Notes: generated by a model not told the origin, from the letters alone. A stretch of DNA of 32,212 nt from Anaerococcus lactolyticus ATCC 51172 (GCF_000156575.1 NZ_GG666061.1:1-32212); one strand, 5' to 3'. Counted from the stretch's first letter, positions 1-10,400 are shown. Made by a program: numbers and translations.

Positions 1-243
1 AATTGATGTAGTATTTACCCTTTTAGCAATTTGATTTATATTATTTGAAGTATGACTTATATTTGTTGACATTTCACGAAAGACATCCATATCTAATACA
101 TAAATATCTTTTTCTAAAATACATTTCATAATAAATTGTCTAAGAGTTTTGCACTTAGATGCTTTATATTTTTCATTTAGCAATTCTAACTCCTCGTCAG
201 ATAACATTAAATAGATTCCATTATTTCTAAATCTACTTGTCAT
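1..243 (-). CDS. MobC-like mobilization/relaxosome protein, C-terminus beyond window
   Basis: Reading the minus strand from an ATG at 243-241 gives 81 codons running off the left edge. An AGGAGG ribosome binding site lies just upstream at about 249-255. The product starts MTSRFRNNGIYLMLSDEELE and continues with a segment ending NISHTSNNINQIAKRVNTTS. The pattern 'basic start, LSDEE, later NNINQIAKRVN' is characteristic of MobC-type ribbon-helix-helix accessory proteins, which bind oriT and help the relaxase nick DNA. Its divergent position next to the inverted-repeat region at 430-720 fits this role. The relaxase gene would be expected further left, outside the window. Family assignment is from motif memory and the partner is not visible. 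Confidence 0.72.
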   Translation of the reverse strand, partial: MTSRFRNNGIYLMLSDEELELLNEKYKASKCKTLRQFIMKCILEKDIYVLDMDVFREMSTNISHTSNNINQIAKRVNTTSI

Positions 244-285
244 AAATTAACCTCCTTAATAAATTTATTAATCGAAATAAAAAAG

Positions 286-330
286 AAAAACCTGTAAATT
301 CAAGTAGGACAACTTGACTTACAGGTTTAA
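286..330 (-). terminator. Hairpin with minus-strand U-tract upstream of mobC (terminator or attenuator)
   Basis: The arms AAACCTGTAA (from 288) and TTACAGGTTT (ending 327) pair, and the stem continues with TTCAAGT/ACTTGA around a short loop. On the minus strand the stem is followed by a T-rich run (TTTTTCTTTTTTATT). This looks like an intrinsic terminator lying in the leader of mobC, so it may attenuate mobC or stop transcription entering from the oriT side. Confidence 0.55.
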
Positions 331-419
331 TTTATTCTATATATTTCGTCTGGAAATCTCCTGATTTAAATTTTTATTATTTATATTTTATCACTTTTTG
401 AGATAATATTCAAGTTTAC

Positions 420-720
420 GTTGGGGCTATTATAAGCGTTTGTTGCTGAATTTAATTATTATAAATTTAGGGGTTTGGGGATATTCCCCAACAAGTAAAA
501 TGGAAAAAAATAAGCGATATAATCGTAGTATTCTTATTTCATTTTTAGTAAGTGCATATGCACTTACTGTGCTTGCTCATATACTAATAGTATAAGAACA
601 GCTTTAAGCATAGTTCTTAAAAATGAACCTAATCATCTATGATAAAATTATAGATATTAGGGATGAAATGGGATTGTTTTATGTGCTCGGTCTATTAGAG
701 TTATAAGCGTTAAGCGTTTA
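420..720. other. Candidate origin of transfer (oriT): cluster of inverted repeats beside mobC
   Basis: About 690 bases (244-930) hold no convincing gene. They contain several dyads: a 7-bp stem TTGGGGA-TAT-TCCCCAA at 475-491; a perfect 22-bp palindrome at 547-568; TAAGAAC/GTTCTTA at 593-599 and 613-619; and CCTAATCATCTAT pairing with ATAGATATTAGG at 628-661. The 11-bp string TTATAAGCGTT occurs at 430-440 and again at 701-711. A block of nested dyads immediately upstream of a divergent mobC is the usual layout of an oriT in Firmicute mobilizable and conjugative elements. No nic site can be assigned from sequence alone. Confidence 0.5.
547..568. repeat. Perfect 22-bp palindrome (AGTAAGTGCAT half-site)
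   Basis: The half-site AGTAAGTGCAT is followed directly by its exact reverse complement, with no loop. There is no T-run after it, so it is not a terminator. A loopless dyad suits binding of a dimeric protein such as MobC or a relaxase accessory factor. Confidence 0.8.
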
Positions 721-801
721 TTCAGTTTTATTAATTATACCGCATTTATTGAAGTTAATAAACAATATAAGATAAACTTCAAGGAATATTCTAAAAATTA
801 C

Positions 802-830
802 TTTTAAATAAGGATTTTTATAAGTATAAT
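802..830 (+). promoter_or_regulatory. Possible promoter for the DtxR-type regulator
   Basis: A perfect TATAAT -10 hexamer lies at 825-830. The best -35 at 17-bp spacing is weak (TTTTAA at 802-807). It would give a leader of about 95 bases before the regulator gene. AT-rich background makes chance matches common. Confidence 0.3.
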
Positions 831-914
831 GAAATAGTGTAAATATTAAGGAAATCATATTCTAAGTTCTTGAATTTCGTATTTACTAAATTTGGATCTA
901 ATTATTTTTATTTT

Positions 915-933
915 GAGGGAGGGGTAATCTATT
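915..933 (+). promoter_or_regulatory. Ribosome binding site that decides an ATT start codon
   Basis: A very strong purine run, GAGGGAGGGG at 915-924, is followed by six bases and then ATT at 931-933. An in-frame TAA at 925-927 closes the reading frame just upstream. No ATG, GTG or TTG lies in frame until TTG at 988, which would cut away the first conserved DtxR helix. The binding site therefore points to ATT as the real start. Confidence 0.6.
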
Positions 934-1302
934 CTACACAGGGAATTTGCAGAGGAAAATTATTTAGAAGCTATATATATTTTATCTTTGGAAAAAGAGG
1001 AAGTAAGAAATATGGATCTTGCTAATTACTTAGAATATAAAAGACCTACTGTTACAAGAATGCTAAAAAAACTTGAAAATAAAGGGCTGATTATTTATGG
1101 TGAAGATAAAATAATTCGTTTAACAGAAAAGTCAAAAATATTTTGCAAAAAAATGTATACAAGGCATAAATATTTAACGGATGTATTTATAAGACTTGGA
1201 ATAGATGCAAAGAATGCTGAAAACGAAGCTTGTATTATAGAGCATGTTATTTCTGATGAAACTTTTGAAAAATTAAAAAAACATTTCGATTACAATTTAT
1301 AA
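931..1302 (+). CDS. eqbA: DtxR/MntR-family metal-dependent repressor (EqbA-like), apparent ATT start
   Basis: Translated from ATT at 931 the protein has 123 residues, slightly short for the family. The N-terminal helix EENYLEAIYIL and the winged-helix region (MDLANYLEYKRPTVTRMLKK then LENKGLI) match the DtxR DNA-binding domain. The dimerisation and metal-binding part holds RHKYL and EACIIEHVISDE, whose Cys-Glu-His correspond to DtxR Cys102, Glu105 and His106. The first-helix metal ligand (Met10 in DtxR, Asp8 in MntR) appears as Asn. There is no SH3-like third domain. The usual start choice, TTG at 988, would remove the conserved first helix. The gene precedes the siderophore operon and is separated from it by a terminator and an operator-like dyad, as expected for an iron- or manganese-responsive repressor. 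The order matches the equibactin locus regulator as I remember it. Confidence 0.82.
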   Translation: MLHREFAEENYLEAIYILSLEKEEVRNMDLANYLEYKRPTVTRMLKKLENKGLIIYGEDKIIRLTEKSKIFCKKMYTRHKYLTDVFIRLGIDAKNAENEACIIEHVISDETFEKLKKHFDYNL

Positions 1303-1304
1303 TA

Positions 1305-1350
1305 AATAGCATAGATGACTCGCATAATGAGATGTCTATGCTATTTTTAT
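1305..1350 (+). terminator. Intrinsic terminator after the regulator gene
   Basis: AATAGCATAGA at 1305-1315 pairs with TCTATGCTATT at 1335-1345, an 11-bp perfect stem that can extend by G-T pairs, followed by TTTAT. It separates the regulator from the biosynthesis operon. Confidence 0.85.
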
Positions 1351-1386
1351 CTTTAAAATTATATTTTTAAAAACACCTTAAAGCTA

Positions 1387-1415
1387 TTGATAAAAGCTAT
1401 CAAATAGTATATAAT
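1387..1415 (+). promoter_or_regulatory. Siderophore operon promoter, sigma-70 type
   Basis: TTGATA at 1387-1392 and a perfect TATAAT at 1410-1415 are separated by exactly 17 bases. Transcription would start near 1422, inside the operator-like dyad, and leave a leader of about 43 bases before the first gene. Confidence 0.8.
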
Positions 1416-1419
1416 AACT

Positions 1420-1438
1420 TTGAGTTAGCTAATACTAA
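1420..1438 (+). promoter_or_regulatory. DtxR/IdeR-like operator overlapping the operon transcription start
   Basis: TTGAGTTAGCTAATACTAA carries the inverted repeat GTTAG-6-CTAAC. It matches 13 of 19 positions of the DtxR consensus TTAGGTTAGCCTAACCTAA by hand alignment. Its place just after the -10 element would let the adjacent DtxR-type protein block initiation. Binding is inferred. Confidence 0.6.
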
Positions 1439-1464
1439 CAGCAAATAAATTAAAAGGTGAATTT

Positions 1465-2217
1465 ATGTCAAAAAATTTTGAAATGCTAAATAAAGAATTA
1501 GACGAAAACAATATTAAAGCTAGTCTTGTTATATTTCCGTTTGCAGGTGGTGGAGTGTCTGCCTTTAGAAAATGGAAAGATGAGTTTGAAGATATAAAAT
1601 TACTTGTTGCCCAGTATCCAGGAAGAGAAAACAGGTTTTCTGAAAAGGCTATAAGTGACATTAACATCTTAGTGGATAATTTATTTGAAGATATGAAAGA
1701 AAATTTTAATTTTAGAAAACCTTATTATTTATTTGGACACAGTATGGGAACAAAAATAGTTTATGAACTTGCATTAAGAATTAAAAATTCGGATTACATA
1801 AATCCAAGAGGAATAATAATATCAGGAGGACGAGCACCATTATATAAAGAACCTCATCCAATTTATCATCTTGATGATGACGGATTTATAGAAGGCTTAA
1901 GAAGATATGAAGGAACACCAAAAGAAATTTTAGACAATAAGGATTTAATTTCTATTTTCTTGCCAACACTTAGGGCAGATTTTGTAATAGATGAAGACTA
2001 TCAAGACACAAAATTTGAGAAATTAGAATCACCTATACTAGGTCTTATGGGAGATAAAGATCAAGAAATGACTTTAGATGAACTTATAAAATGGCAAGAT
2101 TATACCACAAAAGAATTCACTTATAGATATATCGATGGCAAGCATATGTTTGTCAATACATCTCCTGAAAGTGTCATTAAAGAGATAAAAGAGTTTATAA
2201 AAGTAAATGAAAATTGA
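1465..2217 (+). CDS. eqbB: Type II (editing) thioesterase, YbtT-like
   Basis: The 250-residue protein is a stand-alone alpha/beta-hydrolase thioesterase of the kind that removes wrong or stalled acyl groups from NRPS carrier proteins in the cytoplasm. It shows the early FPFAGGG segment, a nucleophile elbow FGHSMG (Ser at about residue 93), a late MGDKD aspartate region and a histidine in DGKHMF near residue 230. Length and motif order are normal for YbtT and GrsT-type enzymes. The ATG at 1465 is preceded by AAGGTGA. It is first in the operon, directly after the promoter and operator, and its last codons overlap the next gene by 11 bases, implying translational coupling. Confidence 0.9.
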   Translation: MSKNFEMLNKELDENNIKASLVIFPFAGGGVSAFRKWKDEFEDIKLLVAQYPGRENRFSEKAISDINILVDNLFEDMKENFNFRKPYYLFGHSMGTKIVYELALRIKNSDYINPRGIIISGGRAPLYKEPHPIYHLDDDGFIEGLRRYEGTPKEILDNKDLISIFLPTLRADFVIDEDYQDTKFEKLESPILGLMGDKDQEMTLDELIKWQDYTTKEFTYRYIDGKHMFVNTSPESVIKEIKEFIKVNEN

Positions 2218-2899
2218 AGAATATGAAATAAGAAAAATTAATGATTTTCTTACTTTAGAAGATTTAAAAGATAAATTAGATAGTAATAATTTAATACTAA
2301 TTAAGGCTTATACAGATAAATTATTAGAAGAAAAATTACTTCCTTACTTAACTAAAGAGGAGATAATAAAATCAGAAGATTATAAATCAGAAATAGCAAA
2401 AATTAATTATCTAGCATCAAGGGCAATACTTAATTTGACCTTAAAAGGTTTACTCGAAAAAGGAATTAATGATTTAAGAGTCAAGAGGGATAAAAACAAT
2501 AAGCCTTATGTAGAAAACACTCTAGGATTAAAGTTTAACATATCCCATACAGAAGACTTGGTCTTGTTAGCTTTTTCTAAAATAGAAGTAGGAATAGATG
2601 TTGAAAAAATAAATTATCAATTTGAGTTTAAGGATATATTAGAAAATTGTTTTACTAGAGATGAAATTATAAATATAGATAATAACATAATCAGTTTCTA
2701 TAGATATTGGACTGCAAAAGAAGCCTATCTTAAATGTGATGGGATTGGTCTTATAAGAAATTTGAGAGAAATTGAAATAATTTCTTATGGAAATAAAGTT
2801 ATAGAAATTATCGATAATAAAAACAATATAATAAGTAGATTACAGCCATTAAATTATGATGGCAAATATGTCGGGGCAATATGCTCGGAGGAAAATTAA
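2207..2899 (+). CDS. eqbC: Sfp-type 4'-phosphopantetheinyl transferase
   Basis: A 230-residue PPTase that transfers phosphopantetheine from coenzyme A to the serine of each ArCP and PCP, which makes the NRPS active. The hallmark motifs are GIDVEKI at about residue 129 (Mg-binding Asp) and WTAKEAYLKCDGIGL at about 168 (catalytic Glu and Lys), with KFNISHTEDLVLLAFS before them. Length is normal for the Sfp/EntD group. The ATG lies inside the end of the thioesterase gene and the stop overlaps the next start as TAATG. Substrates in this locus would be the ArCP and two PCPs of NRPS 1 and the PCP of NRPS 2. Confidence 0.92.
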   Translation: MKIEEYEIRKINDFLTLEDLKDKLDSNNLILIKAYTDKLLEEKLLPYLTKEEIIKSEDYKSEIAKINYLASRAILNLTLKGLLEKGINDLRVKRDKNNKPYVENTLGLKFNISHTEDLVLLAFSKIEVGIDVEKINYQFEFKDILENCFTRDEIINIDNNIISFYRYWTAKEAYLKCDGIGLIRNLREIEIISYGNKVIEIIDNKNNIISRLQPLNYDGKYVGAICSEEN

Positions 2900-4485
2900 T
2901 GAACATTGAATTAAAAGAAAAATTAGAAAAATTTTATGATGAACAAGTGTGGCCGCATATAACCTTAGGAGAATTTATTGAAGATTGTGCTAAAAAATAT
3001 GGGGATAAAATTGCCTTAGTAGATGGAGATGTTGAACTTTCATATCAAGAATTAAATAGAAAAGCTTGCCATTATGCCAATGGTTTATTGAAAGCTGGAT
3101 TTAAAAAGGGAGATAGAATCGTTCTTCAACTTCCTAATTGTCACGAATTTGTTATTATCCTTTTTGCCATGTTTAAGATTGGTGTGATTCCAGTATTATC
3201 ACTTCCAGCTCATAGGAAAAATGAAATAAAGGGAATATTAGAAAAATCAGGGGCAATAGCATATATAGCTAAGGATAAATATCTTGGCTTTTCATATGTT
3301 GATATGATTAGAGAAGTAAGAGAAGAATTAAATATAGATTTTGAAGTTTATATTCTTGGAGATAATCAAGGATATAAAAATTTTTACAATCTTGATGATA
3401 AAGATTATCTATCTCAACAAATAGAGATCAATTATAAAGAGATAGGATTATTACTTTTATCAGGAGGCACAACTGGTATACCCAAATTGATACCAAGGAG
3501 ACACTGCGATTATATCTATGTAGCGAAAGAAACTGCAAAGAGATGTAAAATGGATCAAGACAGTATTTATCTAGCTTCTCTTCCTATTGCTCACAACTTT
3601 CCTTTATGTTGCCCAGGGATATTAGGAACATTTTTTATAGGCGGCAAAGTTGTTCTATGCCCAGTAACAAGTCCAGATGAAATTTTGCCTTTAATTGAGG
3701 AAGAGGAGGTTACGATAACGGGCTTAGTTCCTGCTATGGCAAATATATGTATAGATTTTATAAAGGAAGATGATTACGACATATCTTCATTAAAGGTTCT
3801 TCAAGTTGGAGGATCAGTTTTAGAAGAAAAACTTGCTGAAAAGATAGAAAAAGAATTTGGTTGCAAACTACAACAAATTTTTGGAATAGCTGAAGGTCTG
3901 ATTATGACAACTTCTTTAGATGATGATAGTAAAACTATATTTACAACTCAAGGGAAGCCTATAAGTGAGTTTGATGAATTGTTAATAGTTGATGAAGACG
4001 GAGAAGAAGTCAAAGATGAAGAGTACGGAGAACTTATAGTCAGAGGTTCGTACACAATTTATGGCTATTATAAGCTTCCAGAAGTAAATAAAAGATGTAT
4101 AGACAAAGATTTATATTTTAAAACTGGAGATAAGGCAAGAAAACTAAAAGATGAAAACTATCAGGTAGTGGGAAGAATTTCAGAAACAATAAATAGGGCT
4201 GGAGAAAAGATTACGCCTTCTGAAATTGAAGATATTTTACTATCTAATGAGAATATAGGAGATGTTCAAGTTGTAGGAGTACCTGATGAACTTTTGGGAG
4301 AAAAAATAGGAGTGTTCATATTAAAAGATGAGAAGGACGAACTCTCATTAGAAGATATCAGGACATTTCTAGCAAATAAGAATGTAGCGGAATTTAAATT
4401 GCCAGATTCTATAAAATATATAGATTCATGGCCGCTAACTGCTTTGGGGAAAATTGATAGAAATAAATTAAAAAGAATAGAGTGA
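2899..4485 (+). CDS. eqbD: Aryl acid-AMP ligase (salicylate or 2,3-dihydroxybenzoate), YbtE/DhbE-like
   Basis: A stand-alone adenylation enzyme of 528 residues that activates an aryl acid with ATP and loads the ArCP of NRPS 1. It has LSGGTTGIPK at about 187-196 (P-loop), FGIAEGL, YFKTGDKAR, the hinge and core GRISETINRAGEKI, and the terminal ALGKIDR lysine motif. HNFPLCCPG at 232-240 aligns with the DhbE aryl-binding loop HNYPLSSPG. The Cys at 238 stands where DhbE has Ser240, a change associated with salicylate rather than dihydroxybenzoate. The ATG at 2899 is chosen over an in-frame ATG at 2881 because GGAGG at 2887-2891 is well spaced for it and the TAATG overlap with the PPTase gene is typical coupling. 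No salicylate synthase is in the window. Confidence 0.92.
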   Translation: MNIELKEKLEKFYDEQVWPHITLGEFIEDCAKKYGDKIALVDGDVELSYQELNRKACHYANGLLKAGFKKGDRIVLQLPNCHEFVIILFAMFKIGVIPVLSLPAHRKNEIKGILEKSGAIAYIAKDKYLGFSYVDMIREVREELNIDFEVYILGDNQGYKNFYNLDDKDYLSQQIEINYKEIGLLLLSGGTTGIPKLIPRRHCDYIYVAKETAKRCKMDQDSIYLASLPIAHNFPLCCPGILGTFFIGGKVVLCPVTSPDEILPLIEEEEVTITGLVPAMANICIDFIKEDDYDISSLKVLQVGGSVLEEKLAEKIEKEFGCKLQQIFGIAEGLIMTTSLDDDSKTIFTTQGKPISEFDELLIVDEDGEEVKDEEYGELIVRGSYTIYGYYKLPEVNKRCIDKDLYFKTGDKARKLKDENYQVVGRISETINRAGEKITPSEIEDILLSNENIGDVQVVGVPDELLGEKIGVFILKDEKDELSLEDIRTFLANKNVAEFKLPDSIKYIDSWPLTALGKIDRNKLKRIE

Positions 4486-4497
4486 AAGGAGCAGAAC

Positions 4498-7400
4498 ATG
4501 GAATTTGATGCGAGAAAAGAAATTAAACTAATAATTGAAAAATGGTTAAAAGATACCTTGAAGAAATCAGACATAAAAGAAAATGACAATTTAATAGAAA
4601 AAGGCTTAAGTTCCATGCAAGTAATGCAACTTTCAGGAATTCTTAAAAAAGAAGGACTTAGAATATCCTTCGCAAAGCTCATTGAGAAGCCTACACTTAA
4701 TTCATGGTTTGACCTAGTAGCTAATTCAAAAATTATTAAGAAACATTCAAAAGATAATAAGAAATCAAATGATGGCAAAGATTCATTCAATCTTACAGAT
4801 GTTCAATATTCTTATTTTATAGGCAGAAGTGATGATCAAACTCTAGGTGGAGTGGGTTGTCATGCCTATATTGAAATAGATGGAAAAGATATAGATTATA
4901 AAAGATTGAATGATGCATGGAATATACTTCAATATAGACATCCAATGCTCAGAGCAAGATTCACAGAAGATGGAAAGCAAGAAATATTAGATAAACCTTT
5001 TAGTGAAGAAATTGAAGTTTTTGATTTATCTAATTTAGATGATGAAGAAACCAAAATTAGATTAGATGAAATACGAGAAAATTTATCGCATAGAAAATTT
5101 AGAGTAGAAATAGGAGAAGTCGCAGGATTAAAACTTACAAATCTATCACATAATAGAAATAAAATTTTCTTTGATTTAGATTTACTTGTTGCCGATGTCA
5201 TGAGTATGAGTATTCTTTTGAAAGAATTAGGAGAATTGTATTTAGGAAAAGAATTAGACAATCTAAACAATTATACCTTTAAAGACTATATAAATAATCT
5301 TGAAGTAGACTCTGAAATTTATAAAAAAGACCAAGAGTTTTGGAAAGAAAAAATAGACTCATTTGAAATAGAAAGACCTAATTTACCATTAAAGAAAGCT
5401 CCTGAACAAATTAAAGAAACGAGATTCACTAGAAGAAAACGAGTTATTGAAAAAGATAAATGGAGCAAAATAAAAGAGCTTGCAGCAAGCTATAAATCTA
5501 CGCCATCAATGGTTTTATTAACTGCGTATGCTTTAATTCTAGAAAGATGGACTAACCAAGATAAGTTTTTTATAAATTTACCATTATTTAATAGAGATCT
5601 TTCAAACGAAAACCTGAAAGATATGGTAGCAGACTTTACAAATATCTTATTAGTAGAACATGAAAGAAAAAATGATACTTCTTTCCTAGAAACTTTGAAT
5701 AGAATAAGCGAAACCTTTATAGACAATGCTAGTCATTCATCTTATAGTGGAGTACAAGTTCAAAGAGATATATCGAAATCACAGGGTACAAGTCTTAATG
5801 TAGCACCTGTAGTTTTTGCGTGCAACATAGATTATCCACTAGAAACTGAAACTTCAAGTAAAGCTTTGGGCAGAATTACATATATGGTATCACAAACCCC
5901 AGGAGTATGGTTAGATTTCCAATCTTATATAAAAGATGGAGATTTAGTATTATGCTGGGACAGTGTAGATGAACTTTTCCCTGAAAAAATGTTAGATGAC
6001 ATGTTAAATTCTTTAGAAGAACAACTTTTAAGGCTAACAGAAAAAGGAAATTGGAAAGAGAAATTTGATGTGCTACCAAAAAATCAAAAACAAGCAAGAG
6101 AAAAAGAGCTTCAATCAATTCTTCCATTAAACTTTCCTGATGAAAGATTATATGACGGATTTATAAAAAATGTAAAAGAAAATCCAGAAAAAATTGCAAT
6201 TATAGATTCAGAATCTAAAGAAGAAATATCTTATATAGACTTATATGAAAAATCCTTAAAAATAGCTGGATTTTTAAAGGAAAATGGAATAAAAAAGGGA
6301 GACTATGTAGGCATTACTCTCCCAAGATCAAGCAAGCAAATTTACGCTATATTTGGAATACTTTTTTCTGGAGCGGCATATGTTGCTGTTGGAATAAATC
6401 AACCTAGCGAAAGACGAACTAAAATATACGAACAAATTGGTATAAAGTTTGTCATCAGTGAAAATAAAACAATAGAAAATTGCAAACTAGATACGGGAGA
6501 AGTTTCTTTAATTGACTTAGACAAGACTATAGACAAATCCTTAGGTCTTGATAAGCCTATAGAAGTAAGTCCTTTTGACTCAGCCTATATAATAATGACA
6601 TCAGGTACTACAGGAGTGCCAAAGGGTGTTGAGATTATGCATACAAGTGCCATTAATACTATTAATGATTTAAATGAAAAATATTCTATTAATTCAAATG
6701 ATACGTTACTTATGGTATCAGCAATAGACTTTGACTTATCAGTATATGATATTTTTGGAATACTTGGTGTAGGTGGAACTCTAATAACAAATAATGAAGA
6801 TAATTATCGTAATCCTGATGAGTGGATTAGAATTATTGAAAAATATAAGGTAAGTGTGTGGGACTCTGTACCTATACTTTTTGACATGCTCGTAACTATG
6901 GCAGAGGGTGAAAAGAAAAACTTACCACTTAGAATTGTTATGTTATCGGGAGATTGGATAGCAAAAGACTTGCCAGGAAGATTTTATAAGATAAGCGAAA
7001 AAGAAAATTCTATAGTTGTAGCTATGGGCGGGGCAACAGAAGCATCTATATGGTCAAATTATTTAAATGTACCAAGAGAAATACCAAAAGACTGGATATC
7101 AATTCCATATGGGAAACCACTTAAAAATCAAGTCTATAGAGTAGTAGATGAATTAGGTAGAATATGCCCTAATTATGTTAAGGGAGAACTTTTAATTGGT
7201 GGGGTAGGTGTCGCTAAATGTTATCATGGAGATGAAGACCTAACTAATAGAAAGTATTTTGAAGAAGATGGACTTAGATGGTATAGAACTGGAGATAATG
7301 GAAGATTTTGGAATGATGGTACTATTGAATTTCTCGGAAGAAAAGACACTCAAGTAAAAATTAAAGGTCATAGAATTGAACTTGGGGAGATCGAGAATGC

Positions 7401-10400
7401 ATTAAATTTATTTGATTGTGTTAATAAATCAGTTGCTTTAGTTATTAAAGATGGGAATATAAACAAATTGATAGGTTTTGTTGAGGGCATTGCCGATGAA
7501 GAGTTTAATCAGAAATCAGTATCAATACCAGATGGGAATGAAGAAATATCACAAAAATATGCTTATGAATCTTTTATAAATGAATTGGACTCAAGTGTAG
7601 ATCGAATTATTTTAAATATTATTAAGGAGTGTAAGATATTTGCAGACGGCAATTGTGTAACTTATGAGGAAATCATATCAAAAATAAATCCTGCTGATTC
7701 TTTAAAAAATGTAATAAAGTTATGGATTTCTAATTTATGTAAGAAAGAGATTATATTAAAAAGTAGTAAAGATACTTATTGTTTAAATAAATCAAACTAT
7801 GATAATTTTGAAAAAATCAAGAATATAGGAATTGAAAATAACAACTCTAAATTAAATGAGATACTTCTTTTAATAAATAGCAATCTATTAGGGATAATAC
7901 AAGGAAAAATAAATCCGATAGAGTTTTTCTACCATGATTATCCTCTGTTATCTCCTGTTAATTTGAGCAAAATGCTACCTTGGTATAATAAAGTAATAGA
8001 ATATATATTAGATTACATGCAAAAGGATATGGATTACAATCAAAAAAATATTATTTTTGATTATGACTCAAGAGATGATTTGATATCAGAAAGAATAAGT
8101 TCGATTTCAAACAATAATATGCACTTTTATTTCGATAAATCCCTTAATAAGTTAAAACAAATATCTGGAGATTTTAGTGCCAAAAGTTTACATGAAAATG
8201 ACATTGAGAGTTTTCACAGAACAGTGCAGTATGTTTTAGCATTTAATTCAATTCATAGAGATATAAATGTGAAAGAATCATTAAATGAATTAAAAAATCT
8301 TTTAACATATGATGGGAAGATTATAATGGTTGAACCAAAAAAGAGATTAGGAATTCAAGATATAACCACAAGTATTCTTAATAATTTTGCTGGATATGAT
8401 GATTCTGTTATTAGTATTGATGAATGGAATAATCTTTTTAGTGATTCAGGTCTTAGATGCATTAAACAAGGCTCTATTGGAGAAAGCATGATTTATATAT
8501 TGGAGCTAAAAAAGTCGAGTGCTGACCCTGAATTTATTAAAGAGGAATTAAAAAGAAAAGTACCTATATATATGGTGCCTGATGATATAGTGTTTATTGA
8601 GAACATGCCTCAAAATAAAAATGGGAAAATAGATAGAAAACAATTGGAAGAAAAATATATATATAGAGAAATATCCAGCCCGAATTTTAGTGAGAATTTA
8701 CGACAAAAGGAATTAGAAGAAATCAGAAACCTATGGATTGAGGTCTTTGAAAAACACATAACAACTGGAACAAATTTCTTTTCTAGTGGTGGTGATTCTT
8801 TAATTGCTACAAGATTAGCAACTAAAATAGAAAACAATTACGGTATCAAATTCAGCATAAAAGATGTAATGGAAAATATTACGATAGAGAGTCAGGCAAA
8901 AATAGTTAAAGATAGGCTCAAAGGACATAATTTTGTAGATAAAATTAGCGTAATGGAAGATACTCTTAATGGTGAAGAATTTGACTTAACAGAAGTTCAA
9001 CAAGCCTATTATATTGGAAGAAATGAAGATATGATTTTAGGAGGTGTTTCCACTCATTGCTATTTTGAAATTGAATCTATGAATATAGATGTAGACAAAC
9101 TAGAACAGGCGTGGAATCATTTAATAGATATTCATCCCATGTTAAGAGCTGTTATAACTGACAATGGTAAGCAGAAAATATTATCAGATGTACCATATTA
9201 TAAAATAATGACTAGTGTGGATTCGGAGGTTGCAATTCGCAACAGTATGTCGCAGCAAGTCCTTAATATAAATCAATGGCCTGTCTTTGATATAAGAATT
9301 AGTCAACATGAAAGCAAGGCGGATATAATTCATATAAGCTTTGACAATATAATTTTGGATGGATGGAGCATGTTCTATGTATTAGAACAGTGGTCTAATA
9401 TATATAAATATGGAAAAGAAGATTATAAAGCTAGTAATTCAACCTTTAGAAAATATGTTGACTACTCAAATAAATTAAAAAACACACAAAAATATTCTGA
9501 GGATAAAGAATATTGGTTAAAACGCGTGGATGGATTTTTAAAAGCACCTATTATAAATAATTATCAAAATAATCCAATTACAAAAGGAACAAAATTTATT
9601 AGAAGAGAAGCATATATTGAACCTATTAAGTGGGAAGCAATAAAGGATATTGCAAGTAAAAACAACCTTACAATAACATCGTTATTAATAGGTGTATATG
9701 CTGAAGCAATAAGAGAAGTTAGCGAGAATGAAAATTTTACAATAAATGTTACGAGATTCAATAGACCACAAATAGATAAAGAGATAAATGAAATTTTGGG
9801 AGATTTTACAACTTTACTTTTACTTGAAATCGATAATGCTAAGTATAAAAAATTATTGGATAGATTTAAAGAGATACAAAAAAGATTAATAAATGATCTA
9901 AATCATGAATTATTTTCGGGAATAGAAATGCAAAAGGAGCTAAGAAAAGTTGAAACTGATAAATTAGTATTAATGCCTATAGTATTTACTAGTGGAATAG
10001 GGATAAATTCATGGGATGATGATAAAAGTTTAGGAAAAATAGTGTATGGGTTAAGCCAAACTCCACAAGTTTTTTTAGATAATCAAGCGTTGGTTTATAA
10101 TGATGGATTAAAAATCTATTGGGATAGCATTGATGAAGTTTTAGGTAAGAAAAATCTTGATGTAATGTTTGAAAAGTATGTAAATATTTTAAATGAAATT
10201 GCTGATAATTCTTTTGACGAAGAAAGCACAGTGATGAGAACAAGAAAATATAATGATAAGTATTTTTCTGTTAACAACACATCTAAACAAGCTGAAGAGA
10301 TAGAGAAAATAGGTAATGGTGATTTTGATATAGAGAAAGAAATGAAAGGTATTTGGGAAGAGATACTAAATACTTCTGTGGAGAATAATCACTGTAAGTT

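Noticed and set aside
988-1302. TTG at 988 as start of the DtxR-type regulator
   Set aside because: It would delete the conserved first helix ENYLEAIY and has no ribosome site; ATT at 931 fits better.
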